The notes under the pieces: generated by a model
What the model was told of the DNA's origin: nothing
Seen by the model: the letters and a program-made list of their open reading frames with translations, nothing else
The model's database searches: none
Shown: piece by piece, positions 8,051-14,999 of the stretch
Position numbering within the stretch: position 1 is the stretch's first letter
Layout: each line of letters starts with the position of its first letter
NCBI GenBank assembly: GCA_016214755.1
Contig: JACRNX010000019.1
Span: 1-55,539, forward strand
Origin: Candidatus Falkowiibacteriota bacterium
Lineage (GTDB): Bacteria > Patescibacteriota > Patescibacteriia > UBA11705 > JABHMO01
Direction of reading: 5' to 3'
Length of the DNA: 55,539 nucleotides
Translations under genes and position numbers: made by a program

Positions 8051-8515
8051 TTATTTCTCCTCTGTTGTGCTTGTTAGTTGTGTCTCGAAAACCACGAAAT
8101 AACCATTGCGTTCGCTGACTGAATCTTCGGCGATAGTGACGACGCGCAGTTCTGGATGCGCTTTCAGAAACATGGCCAGCGCTTTGGCGAAGTCCTGTTT
8201 GATAATCGGGAAAAAGTAGATTCCATGGCCAAAGTCGCGCGGCGGCAAAGGGATGTCTCTGTCCGGCGTTTTGCCCGCGTAATAGCATTTCGTATTCCAC
8301 GGGTTTTGCTTTTCGTCCTCAGAACACTGGTCGGCGGAGCAAGGCGGACAAGCTGGGCAGATAATTTTCCCTGTCTCTTGGTCAACTCTCGGAACAGCCG
8401 GGTTTGGAGGCAGGGGTTTGAATTGTATCGGCTCCCTTGATTTTCTTGATTGCGGTTCGCAGTTTGTCATTATCAGCGCGAGAAAAACTGTTGTGATTTT
8501 AAGGAACTTATTCAT
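8051..8515 (-). CDS. Small secreted lipoprotein, paralogue 3 (longest)
   Basis: 154 residues. Signal peptide MNKFLKITTVFLALIMTNC with lipobox Cys 19, start fixed by AAGGAGG. A proline-rich linker (about 20-45) and a Cys-containing segment (CPACPPCSADQCSEDE) precede the family blocks LPPRDFGHGIYFFP, FLKAHPELRVVTIAED and NGYFVVFE. It is the first gene of the three-lipoprotein cluster, with the best promoter (8544-8572). The conserved part is about 70 residues and may be a small alpha/beta ligand-binding domain; this is a guess from alternation of hydrophobic stretches. Not recognised as any named family. Confidence 0.78.
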   Translation of the reverse strand: MNKFLKITTVFLALIMTNCEPQSRKSREPIQFKPLPPNPAVPRVDQETGKIICPACPPCSADQCSEDEKQNPWNTKCYYAGKTPDRDIPLPPRDFGHGIYFFPIIKQDFAKALAMFLKAHPELRVVTIAEDSVSERNGYFVVFETQLTSTTEEK

Positions 8516-8543
8516 CGCTAACCTCCTTTTTGGAGTTCAAATA

Positions 8544-8572
8544 AGCTTACATTATAGAAATAACTTTGTCAA
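8544..8572 (-). promoter_or_regulatory. Promoter of the lipoprotein cluster
   Basis: Minus strand TTGACA (8567-8572), 17 bases, TAAGCT (8544-8549), about 30 bases before the start of lipoprotein 3. A second TATAAT inside the spacer is only 10 bases from the -35 and is less likely to be used. Confidence 0.6.
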
Positions 8573-8671
8573 TAGCACAGAGACAAAAAAACAAGAAAAC
8601 AAAAAAACAAGAAATCAATGAAGAAAGGGCGCGTAATGCGTAAATGTGTCAGAACATTATTTAAAAAAGAA

Positions 8672-8700
8672 CGCCGCAGTTGGTTTGACCAACTGCGGCG
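8672..8700 (-). terminator. Perfect 12-bp stem terminator
   Basis: CGCCGCAGTTGG (8672-8683), loop of five, CCAACTGCGGCG (8689-8700), followed on the minus strand by TTCTTTTTTAAA. It ends seven bases after the stop of the 42-residue membrane protein. Confidence 0.85.
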
Positions 8701-8706
8701 TAAGCG

Positions 8707-8835
8707 TCAATGGACGCCCAAGAGCCATTTGAGCCCGCCGGCCGCGATGAAGCAGCCGATTATGACCAGAATCCCGACAGCGCAGAAGAACAACGTGTTC
8801 TTCCGTCTCCCCTCCTTCCCGTCTCCCGCGTTCAT
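8707..8835 (-). CDS. 42-residue single-pass membrane protein
   Basis: Starts at ATG 8835 behind AAAGGAG. A charged head (MNAGDGKEGRRKN, residues 1-13) is followed by one hydrophobic helix at about 14-40 (..LFFCAVGILVIIGCFIAAGG..) ending KWLLGVH. The positive residues before the helix predict an inside N-terminus. The perfect terminator just downstream supports a real gene. No family recognised. It lies between the lipoprotein cluster and the tRNAs. Confidence 0.65.
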   Translation of the reverse strand: MNAGDGKEGRRKNTLFFCAVGILVIIGCFIAAGGLKWLLGVH

Positions 8836-8869
8836 TTCTTCTCCTTTCAGTTTGTTGAACTTTTCGCTA

Positions 8870-8958
8870 CTGGGTTTACCATGAACCCGACCCCGCCATT
8901 ACGGGGGAGTGGTTCGTTGGTTTACCATGAACCCGAGGCACAAAGTGCCGAGTGATTC
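8870..8958. repeat. Short repeated words next to the tRNA cluster
   Basis: GTTTACCATGAACCCGA occurs twice (about 8874 and 8919) in the spacer between the small membrane protein and tRNA-Gln, with a degenerate CCCCGCC/GGGG hairpin between. No gene is visible. Confidence 0.5.
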
Positions 8959-8959
8959 A

Positions 8960-9034
8960 TGGCTGGGGCGGCAGGATTCGAACCTGCGATAAGTGGATCC
9001 AAAGTCCACTGCCTTTCCACTTGGCGACGCCCCA
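8960..9034 (-). tRNA. tRNA-Gln(TTG)
   Basis: The cloverleaf reads 5' TGGGGCG at 9034 to CGCCCCA-G-CCA ending at 8960. Anticodon loop CTTTGGA gives TTG. It is the only tRNA of this cluster with an encoded CCA. Confidence 0.93.
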
Positions 9035-9104
9035 AACTTTCGCCAAAGGCGGAAGAAGATCCAAGTTTCAAGTTCAAAGTTTAAAAATCAAAGGTTAGAT
9101 CAAG

Positions 9105-9178
9105 TCGGAGCGGTAGGACTCGAACCTACGGCATCTTGCTCCCAAAGCAAGCGCGCTGCCGGACTGCGCCACGCTCCG
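9105..9178 (-). tRNA. tRNA-Pro(TGG)
   Basis: Acceptor CGGAGCG/CGCTCCG, discriminator A, no encoded CCA (CTT follows). Anticodon stem GCTTG..CAAGC-type with loop TTTGGGA centred on TGG. Confidence 0.92.
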
Positions 9179-9227
9179 ATTGTTCGACTTCCAACTTCCT
9201 AGCTCCCATTTCCAACTTCCATTTTTG

Positions 9228-9300
9228 TGCCCCTAGGGGGAATCGAACCCGCCTCCTCCAGCTTGAAAGGCTGGCGACCTTGCCGTTAGTCTACAGGGGC
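9228..9300 (-). tRNA. tRNA-Glu(TTC)
   Basis: Acceptor GCCCCTG paired with the 3' TAGGGGC; anticodon stem CCAGC/GCTGG with loop CTTTCAA gives TTC. Discriminator A, CCA not encoded. Confidence 0.92.
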
Positions 9301-9343
9301 TACTTCCAATCTCCAACCTCCAACTTCTAACTTCTAATAATTG

Positions 9344-9417
9344 TGGACCCGCCGGGACTTGAACCCAGAACCTCTCGCGTATCAGACGAGCGCTCTATCC
9401 AATTGAGCTACGGATCC
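9344..9417 (-). tRNA. tRNA-Ile(GAT)
   Basis: Acceptor GGATCCG/CGGGTCC, anticodon stem CTCGT/GCGAG with loop CTGATAC gives GAT. Discriminator A, CCA not encoded. Confidence 0.92.
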
Positions 9418-9430
9418 GACTGAATTTAAG

Positions 9431-9515
9431 AGGAAGGAGTGGGATTTGAACCCACGGAGGATTTCTCCCCAGTGGTTTTCAGGACCACCGCCTTAAGCCG
9501 CTCGGCCATCCTTCC
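9431..9515 (-). tRNA. tRNA-Ser(TGA), atypical C33 and U73
   Basis: Acceptor GGAAGGA/TCCTTCC with a long variable arm, so class II. The stem GTGGT/ACCAC closes loop CCTGAAA. Counting from U8 places T34 G35 A36 as the anticodon, but position 33, almost always U, is C here. The base after the acceptor (73) reads T, whereas bacterial serine tRNAs usually have G. CCA not encoded. Confidence 0.85.
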
Positions 9516-9537
9516 TTTTTCCTGAATAGAGCATTTG

Positions 9538-9622
9538 AGGAGAGGGTGGGATTTGAACCCACGGGAGCTTGCGCCCCGGCGATTTAGTAGACCGCCGTCA
9601 TAAGCCACTCGACCACCTCTCC
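9538..9622 (-). tRNA. tRNA-Ser with ACT anticodon
   Basis: Acceptor GGAGAGG/CCTCTCC, class II variable arm. Stem GCGGT/ATCGC closes loop CTACTAA, so positions 34-36 are A-C-T; the usual bacterial tRNA for AGC/AGU is GCT. Discriminator again T, no CCA. Identity as serine follows from the overall shape and AGN anticodon; the A34 is the odd part. Confidence 0.82.
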
Positions 9623-9677
9623 TTTGTGAAAAACGTACTCTAACCTCCAATCTCCAACCCCCCAACTTCCATTATTG

Positions 9678-9750
9678 TGCGTCTGGCGGGAATCGAACCC
9701 GCGGCCAACGGATTAAAAGTCCGCTGCTCTCCCAACTGAGCTACAGGCGC
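9678..9750 (-). tRNA. tRNA-Lys(TTT)
   Basis: Anticodon stem GCGGA/TCCGT with loop CTTTTAA gives TTT. Acceptor GCGCCTG/CAGACGC has one C-A mismatch at 4-69. Discriminator A, no CCA. First tRNA of the minus-strand cluster, behind a strong promoter. Confidence 0.92.
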
Positions 9751-9782
9751 TTCGAACAAATTTGAATGAACAAAGTTAAGTA

Positions 9783-9811
9783 ATTATAGCATTTTTTAAA
9801 TTAGAAGTCAA
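9783..9811 (-). promoter_or_regulatory. tRNA cluster promoter
   Basis: Minus strand TTGACT (9806-9811), 17 bases, TATAAT (9783-9788), 33 bases upstream of tRNA-Lys. It probably drives all seven tRNAs. Confidence 0.82.
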
Positions 9812-9854
9812 TCATTAGCTAATATTTTATTTTAATTTAGCAAAAATTGAAAAA

Positions 9855-9885
9855 TTAAAAGGAAGCGATGTAGCTTCCTTTTTCA
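9855..9885. terminator. Bidirectional terminator hairpin
   Basis: AAGGAAGC (9859-9866) pairs with GCTTCCTT (9873-9880) with T runs on both strands. It ends the glycosyltransferase gene at 9902 on the minus strand and shields the tRNA promoter. Confidence 0.75.
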
Positions 9886-9901
9886 GCTGTGTTTTTGATT
9901 G

Positions 9902-11053
9902 TCAACACAATTCCTCTTTTATGGCATTAAAGACATTTAACAATTTCTGCGCCGTGGTATACCAGTTAAATTGCCGCGCGCGTTCAATGCCTTTCGCGCG
10001 ATAGGATTGGGCTACTTCTGGGATAAGCATTTCGTTCATTGCGCGGACTAAATCATTAACGTCAAATGGATTAATTAATAATGCGGCGGAGCCGCAGATT
10101 TCGGTCAGCGACGAATTGTTTGAAATAATCGTCGGACAGCCGCAGGCCATGGCTTCAAGCGGCGGAAATCCGAAACCTTCGTAATATGATGGATAGATGA
10201 ACATTGTGGCCGCGTTGTAAAAGTATCGTTTTTCGGCGTCTTTAATAAAATGGACGCAGAGGACGTTCGGCGTTCGCGCGATATCTTTTTCTATTTCAGC
10301 GCATTTCCAGCCGCGCTTGCCGGCGATGACTAAATTGTATTCAGGATGTTGCCGGTAAAACAACTGAAAAGCGGCAATTAATGTTTCCAGATTTTTTCGC
10401 GGCTCCAACGTTCCTAAAAATAGAATGAATTTGTCCGGCAGGCAATATCTTTTTTTGATTTCTTTAAAACGCCAGTCGTCCGTCTTGATAATTTTATAAT
10501 TATTGGCGACGCCGGAAAGGATGGTGATAATCTGTTTCGGGTTCAGCCCGTACGCGCTTGCCAAATCCTCACGGGTGTTGTTCGAAACAGCGATAATTTT
10601 AGCCGCCCTTTGAAACAATTTTTTCGGCTGAATTATTTTATGCCAAAGCCGGCGCTTCCAGTCAAGAAATTCCGGAAAAAATTTAAAGCTTATGTCGTGC
10701 GCAGTAATAACAAAAGGACAACGCGCCGCGAAAAAGGACAAATTCGGAAAGAAAAATAAGTCAATCGCTGGCGTTCCATGTTTTCGCTGAAGCCATAAAT
10801 CCAATCTCGGGCGATTAAATAAAATTAATGACAGATTCAGCAATTTATTCGGCCATTTAAATTCGCAATAATGGACATTGTCTTTCGGGAATTTGGGAAT
10901 ATATGGCCGGACGTTTTGGCGCGAATTATAAAAAAGGTAATATTGATTTTTATTGTCAATTTCAAAAAGGTGTTTCAGTAAATGAAAAGTGTACTCGCCA
11001 ACGCCGGTGAGTTCTTTCTCCATCAGGCAACGGATGTCAATGGCGATACGCAT
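9902..11053 (-). CDS. Glycosyltransferase family 4 protein
   Basis: 383 residues. The N-terminus MRIAIDIRCLMEKELTGVGE is typical of GT4 mannosyl/rhamnosyltransferase-like enzymes. The middle has FILFLGTLEPRKNLETLIAA, the start of the donor-binding domain, and the E-x7-E motif lies in PSYYEGFGFPPLEAMACG. It would build a surface glycan with the next two genes, which run in the same direction and encode another GT4 enzyme and a priming sugar transferase. No Shine-Dalgarno site. Confidence 0.9.
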   Translation of the reverse strand: MRIAIDIRCLMEKELTGVGEYTFHLLKHLFEIDNKNQYYLFYNSRQNVRPYIPKFPKDNVHYCEFKWPNKLLNLSLILFNRPRLDLWLQRKHGTPAIDLFFFPNLSFFAARCPFVITAHDISFKFFPEFLDWKRRLWHKIIQPKKLFQRAAKIIAVSNNTREDLASAYGLNPKQIITILSGVANNYKIIKTDDWRFKEIKKRYCLPDKFILFLGTLEPRKNLETLIAAFQLFYRQHPEYNLVIAGKRGWKCAEIEKDIARTPNVLCVHFIKDAEKRYFYNAATMFIYPSYYEGFGFPPLEAMACGCPTIISNNSSLTEICGSAALLINPFDVNDLVRAMNEMLIPEVAQSYRAKGIERARQFNWYTTAQKLLNVFNAIKEELC

Positions 11054-11124
11054 GGATTTAGAAAATAGAATCTAGAAAATAAAAAATAGAATTTGGAAAG
11101 AGAGCGCGAATTAATGAGTTCGAG

Positions 11125-11156
11125 GCAGGGAACCAAAAATTTTTGTTCCCTACTGC
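11125..11156. repeat. GTAGGGA/TCCCTAC palindrome (family A), AT centre
   Basis: Palindrome with centre ACCAAAAATTTTTGT, degenerate left arm. Read on the minus strand its GTAGGG supplies the TAG stop of the glycosyltransferase at 11150. Confidence 0.8.
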
Positions 11157-12235
11157 ATCTTGGCGATAATAAATTCCTTGATTTTCCGTTTGAAAATTTC
11201 GATGTCGAATTGAAGAGAATGTTCGCGAATTTGATTTGGATTATAATCAGTCGGATTGAATCGTAAAATTTTATCCGCCAAATCTTCCCACGTTTGCTCT
11301 TCAAAAAAGACGCCGGTTTTGCTCTCGACGACTGTTTCAAGCGCGCCGCCGGCGCGATAGGCGATCACCGGCCGGCCAGAAGCCATCGCCTCTACCGCCG
11401 TGATGCCGAAATCCTCTAATTGCGGATTGAGAAACGCCAAACAATGGCTGTACAGTTCAGCGCGTTTTTTATCCGTTACCTTGCCGAGGAATTGAATGTT
11501 GCTTTTCGCGCTGGCTTTTAATCTTTTTAATAATGGGCCGTCGCCGAAGATTTTCAGCGCTATGTTTAAGCGATTGAAAGCGCTGACGGCGAGGTCGAAT
11601 CGTTTATAGCCGACGAGCCGGCCGCCGGCCAGAAAATAATTTTCCGTCCGGCCGGCGACATGAAATTTCCGCGTTTCCACCGGCGGGTGGATGATTTCAC
11701 TGTCGCGGTTATAGTATTTTTTAATCCGTTTTTGCACTTCTCGCGAATTGGCGATAAAGTGGTCAACGCGCTCGGCGGCGACCTTGTCCCATTGTCGCAA
11801 TTTGGTCAGAATGAGAGGCAGGAATTTTTTGATTAAAAAATTTTGTTGGAGTTCTTTCAGATAATTATGGCTGTCGGTCCAGAGAAAGCGCGGCGGCGTG
11901 TGACAATAACAAATGTGGGTGGCGTTTGGCGGCGGAATAATGCCTTTGGAAAAAATAGACGAGCTGGAGAAAATCAATTTATAATTATTGAGATTGTGGT
12001 GCTCGGTGGCGGCAGGCATGAGAGGCAAGAACCATTGATATTTTTTCACGCCGAAGGGAAACGCTTGAATAAAGGAAGGAATGATGTTTTTGTCATGAAA
12101 AAAAGAGTCCACATTTTGTTTGTCGAAGACAATGGTGTAAACAGGGCTTTGCGGAAAAATGTCAATCAGCGCTTTGACGACTTCTTCCGCGCCGCCGTCT
12201 TGCGTCAAATGGTCGTGCACTAAGGCGACGTTCAT
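11150..12235 (-). CDS. Glycosyltransferase family 4 protein
   Basis: 361 residues. Starts MNVALVHDHLTQDGGAEEVV, a GT4 subgroup that acts on polyprenyl-linked oligosaccharides. Further marks are PPRFLWTDSHNY, YFLAGGRLVGYKRFDLAVSA and FGITAVEAMASGRPVIAYRAGG (here the first Glu of E-x7-E is replaced, reading NPQLEDFGITAVEAMASG). The stop TAG lies inside a palindromic repeat, so the last residues (IAKMQ) may have been trimmed or set by repeat insertion. Likely co-transcribed with the flanking polysaccharide genes. Confidence 0.9.
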   Translation of the reverse strand: MNVALVHDHLTQDGGAEEVVKALIDIFPQSPVYTIVFDKQNVDSFFHDKNIIPSFIQAFPFGVKKYQWFLPLMPAATEHHNLNNYKLIFSSSSIFSKGIIPPPNATHICYCHTPPRFLWTDSHNYLKELQQNFLIKKFLPLILTKLRQWDKVAAERVDHFIANSREVQKRIKKYYNRDSEIIHPPVETRKFHVAGRTENYFLAGGRLVGYKRFDLAVSAFNRLNIALKIFGDGPLLKRLKASAKSNIQFLGKVTDKKRAELYSHCLAFLNPQLEDFGITAVEAMASGRPVIAYRAGGALETVVESKTGVFFEEQTWEDLADKILRFNPTDYNPNQIREHSLQFDIEIFKRKIKEFIIAKMQ

Positions 12236-12237
12236 AA

Positions 12238-12595
12238 ATAATGGAAGTTAGAGGTTGGAGATTGGAGGTTAGATTAGAAATTGGAGATTAGAGTTGAATT
12301 GATTTAATATCTAATTAAATTTTCATTTTTCAAATCTCTAAAATTTTGACATTCAATCATTAGTCATTGGGCATTTATTAGGTTAATTAGATCAATTATG
12401 GACATCACATTATGAAAACGCACTAAGAAATAAGAAAAAATCGATGAGCTGCGAAGTTTTGGAGCGTGAAAAAATTTGAGTCGTAGCCATAGCTACGATG
12501 AAAATTTTTTCCGCGAAAAACAAGCGGATCGCGATTAGAGTTCTTCAGAAAATAAAAGTAGGGGCAGGATTAAATTCCGTCCCTACTTTTTGCCT
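12238..12595. repeat. Spacer with word repeat and long structured palindrome
   Basis: 12240-12300 is a run of GGAGGTTAGA/GGAGATTAGA-like words. 12439-12537 is a nested inverted structure: outer arms TCGATGAGCTGC../..GCGGATCGCGA, middle arms GCGTGAAAAAATTT/AAATTTTTTCCGC, inner stem TCGTAGC/GCTACGA. 12554-12590 is a family A palindrome (AAAAGTAGGG..CCCTACTTTT) with T runs that can terminate the sugar transferase gene. No gene is visible. Confidence 0.7.
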
Positions 12596-14047
12596 CTATA
12601 CTTTTGATTTTCTTGTCAGCACGCCCCAAGGGGTTTTCAGCAAAATCCAAAAGTCCAATTTCAGCGACCAATTTTCAATGTAATAAGTGTCAAGTTTGAC
12701 TTCTTCTTCAAAATCCAAGTCGCTGCGGCCGGAAATTTGCGCCAGTCCGGTTACGCCGGGTTTTATATCAAACACGCGGCGATGATGCTTCTCGTATTTT
12801 TCCACTTCCCGCGGCTGGTGCGGCCTCGGACCGACCAAACTCATCTGGCCGAGCCAGACATTGAACAATTGCGGCAATTCGTCCAAAGAAGTGCATTCCA
12901 AAAAACGTCCGATTATCGTCCGGCGTGGGTCATGCAAAATTTTATAAACCGGACCGTGCCGCTCAGATTGTTTTTTAATTAACGCTTGTTCGAATTCTAA
13001 CGCCTTCTTTTGGTCAGTTTGTTTTTCAAATTGCTGGCCGGTGCAATATTTCACGTACATTGAACGGAATTTGTAAACATTGAAAGTGCCGCGCGTCGTG
13101 ACCCGTTCGTTTTTATAAATCGCCGGCCCCCAGTTCTCTAGTCGCACCAGAATAGCGATTAAAACTAAAAGCGGACTTAAGATGACAATCAAAATAGTGC
13201 TGAAAATAAAATCAATCACCCGTTTAATGATTTTTTCCCAGCCGTCCAGTTTGGTTTTTTTGATTTCCACCAGCGGCACGCCGGCGATCATGTGGACCTC
13301 GACGTTCGTGGTTCTTGATTCGAATTGGCCGGCGGCGTATTTGAAAATAATATTGTGTTCATAAGTGAAATCAAGGAGCGCGCTCGAAACGCGTCGAGGC
13401 AAACTCGAATCGGTCTGAATGATTTCATCAATGCCTTTTTCCTCGTGCGATTTTAAAAGTTTTTCTTTATCGTCTTCGTCAAATTTTTCCAAATGAGCAA
13501 TGACTTTATAGCCGAGTTGCGGCTGTTCTCTGAATGTTTTTATAATTTCCTCAGTATTTTTATCATTGCCGACAATCACCACGTGATGGTTGCCCCAGCC
13601 ATGTTTCAGCGTCAAATTCTGAAATTTTCTGACTACTCCGCGTTCGATGATGATAAAAATAATGCTAAAAATCCAAGCGGCAAGCACGATGAAACGCGAA
13701 GAAAAAAGTTCGCGCACGAAAAACATGTAAATGATGATGGCGGTCATTCCAGTCGAGCAGGCGAGAATGATTTTCGCGAGTTCGTCGGTGATTTTTCGTT
13801 TGGCGAACGAGTAAAGTCCCGCCCAGGCGAAAAATACTAACCAAATGGCGGCGATCAAAAGGACAAAGGATAGATAATTTTTTGTCGGCAGATCAAAAAT
13901 TACCGGCCGGATTTCTTGCACTGGTTGAAAATGGCGGATGGAGTAGGCGATGATAGCTGCCAGGATTAAAGTTAAATAATCAAGCGGGATTTTTAAAAAA
14001 GTAAAAAAAAGTTCTGCTTGTTTTTTCATATATTTTGTCCATCGCAA
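12596..14047 (-). CDS. Polyprenyl-phosphate sugar-1-phosphate transferase (WcaJ/WbaP type)
   Basis: 483 residues. About five N-terminal membrane segments (1-140) and a CoA-binding-like domain (HHVVIVGNDKNTEEIIKTF) precede the bacterial sugar transferase domain from about 268: IKRVIDFIFSTILIVILSPL, YKFRSMYVK, TSLDELPQLFNVWLGQMSLV-GPRP, and the C-terminal IKPGVTGLAQISGRSDLDFE. This enzyme attaches the first sugar phosphate to undecaprenyl phosphate, starting glycan assembly on which the GT4 enzymes downstream act. An internal start at MKKQAELF (14029) is as plausible as 14047; neither has a Shine-Dalgarno site. Confidence 0.92.
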   Translation of the reverse strand: MRWTKYMKKQAELFFTFLKIPLDYLTLILAAIIAYSIRHFQPVQEIRPVIFDLPTKNYLSFVLLIAAIWLVFFAWAGLYSFAKRKITDELAKIILACSTGMTAIIIYMFFVRELFSSRFIVLAAWIFSIIFIIIERGVVRKFQNLTLKHGWGNHHVVIVGNDKNTEEIIKTFREQPQLGYKVIAHLEKFDEDDKEKLLKSHEEKGIDEIIQTDSSLPRRVSSALLDFTYEHNIIFKYAAGQFESRTTNVEVHMIAGVPLVEIKKTKLDGWEKIIKRVIDFIFSTILIVILSPLLVLIAILVRLENWGPAIYKNERVTTRGTFNVYKFRSMYVKYCTGQQFEKQTDQKKALEFEQALIKKQSERHGPVYKILHDPRRTIIGRFLECTSLDELPQLFNVWLGQMSLVGPRPHQPREVEKYEKHHRRVFDIKPGVTGLAQISGRSDLDFEEEVKLDTYYIENWSLKLDFWILLKTPWGVLTRKSKV

Positions 14048-14070
14048 TTATTGTAGCATTTTTTTAACAA

Positions 14071-14099
14071 TTGACAAAATAATGGATTTTGGCTATAAT
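14071..14099 (+). promoter_or_regulatory. rnpB promoter
   Basis: TTGACA (14071-14076), 17 bases, TATAAT (14094-14099), both perfect, directly before the RNase P RNA. Confidence 0.88.
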
Positions 14100-14103
14100 C
14101 TTT

Positions 14104-14447
14104 GGGCCTTAAACAAGCAGCACTGCCGCTCTGCTTCGACTAATGTCGAGGCGGGGAGGAAAGTCCGGACATTCAGCCATTAAATTGACACGGGTAGCAG
14201 GTAATCCCTGTCGATCGTGAGATAGAGTTGCGAACAGTGACGCCGCGAGAAGCGATTCGCGCGGGACCCTTCGGGGTTAATCGCTATGGAAACATAGCGG
14301 GTGAAACGGCTAAATACTTACCTGAATGCAAGGGCAAGTTTGGTAGCCCGCATGAGCCCCGCCGCGAGGCGGGGTCCAGATAGATGGCAGTTAAAACCCC
14401 GCATTTTGCGGGGTAAACAGAATCCGGCTTACTCGCTTGTTTAGGGC
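14104..14447 (+). ncRNA. rnpB: RNase P RNA (bacterial type A)
   Basis: The catalytic RNA for 5' maturation of tRNA. Diagnostic conserved blocks are GAGGAAAGTCCGGAC at 14156-14170 and ACAGAATCCGGCTTA at about 14417-14431. The ends pair as P1 (TAAACAAGC with GCTTGTTTA), and a T run (from 14448) terminates it. A hairpin with the core ACCCCGCATTTTGCGGGG sits before the 3' block; the same core occurs in the repeat at 51724-51741. The exact ends are uncertain by a few bases. Confidence 0.95.
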
Positions 14448-14520
14448 TTTTTTTATTGACTTTGTTGCCGAGTTGATTTATTATTTGATTGTTCCTGCCC
14501 TCTGGCAGGCGGAGGTTGGC

Positions 14521-14709
14521 ATGGATAAAGACGAAGAGGTCGTCGGCGCCGAGGATAATTCGTTAAAGAAAAAGAAACCGAAAAGGGAAGACAAGGTTAC
14601 GGCCAGTATAACGGCTGCCGACGTCGCCGAAGGTATTGTTGAAACTGTTGGTAATGTCGCTAGCGCTGTTGCTGAAGCAATTTTTGATGTTGACCTTCCT
14701 GATTTTTAA
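14521..14709 (+). CDS. Small acidic protein, 62 residues, unknown
   Basis: The start ATG 14521 is chosen because GGAGG lies five bases before it; a longer frame from 14437 would overlap the rnpB terminator. Acidic head (MDKDEEVVGAEDN), a basic patch (KKKKPKRED at 18-26), then an Ala/Val-rich probable helix (ADVAEGIVETVGNVASAVAE) and an acidic end (DVDLPDF). Not recognised. It lies 74 bases after rnpB and has its own terminator; it may be transcribed by read-through. Confidence 0.6.
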   Translation: MDKDEEVVGAEDNSLKKKKPKREDKVTASITAADVAEGIVETVGNVASAVAEAIFDVDLPDF

Positions 14710-14715
14710 AAAGTG

Positions 14716-14750
14716 AAACCGCAGATTCACAATCTGGCGGTTTTTATTTT
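14716..14750 (+). terminator. Terminator after the small acidic gene
   Basis: AAACCGCAGATT / AATCTGGCGGTTT with a three-base loop, then TTATTTTTT. Confidence 0.85.
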
Positions 14751-14956
14751 TTAAATATTATTGCGATCGCGGCGCCAATTTCGCGGATTATTTTGAATAT
14801 ACCAACGGGCGTGCTCCAATTCGTCATCATCGCGCAAAACGCGATCAAAATATGATTTTTGCCATTGAAAAGAAATATGGCGATGTTTATTGATTATTCT
14901 TGTTACCGCGGATTTAAATTGTTGGATGAATTGTGAGATGCCGCAATTTTTTATCG
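14751..14956 (-). pseudogene. C-terminal remnant of a REP-associated (Y1, IS200-like) transposase
   Basis: About 65 residues remain: QFIQQFKSAVTRIINK, then FQWQKSYFDRVLRDDDELEH and ARWYIQNNPRNW. This is the C-terminal part of RAYT/TnpA-REP proteins. The catalytic HUH motif and Tyr are missing. Upstream the frame runs directly into a GTAGGGA/TCCCTAC palindrome (14957-14984), the kind of element such transposases act on, so the repeat itself is the break point. Inactive. Confidence 0.8.
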
Positions 14957-14984
14957 GTAGGGAACGCATATATGCGTTCCCTAC
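14957..14984. repeat. Family A palindrome, centre ACGCATATATGCGT
   Basis: A perfect 28-base palindrome, arms GTAGGGA/TCCCTAC. Identical copies at 34670-34697 and 41662-41689, a degenerate one at 42703-42730. Sits at the broken end of the transposase remnant and just after trpS. Confidence 0.9.
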
Positions 14985-14999
14985 CGTCATTATTATTAT

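Noticed and set aside
8028-8300. 90-residue frame antiparallel in phase to lipoprotein 3
   Set aside because: It is a shadow in another phase of the real lipoprotein gene and lacks a start signal.
9538-9622. Possible amber-suppressor tRNA (CTA) instead of Ser(ACT)
   Set aside because: A CTA anticodon would need a loop that leaves the stem unpaired. Counting from U8 and the GCGGT/ATCGC stem gives ACT.
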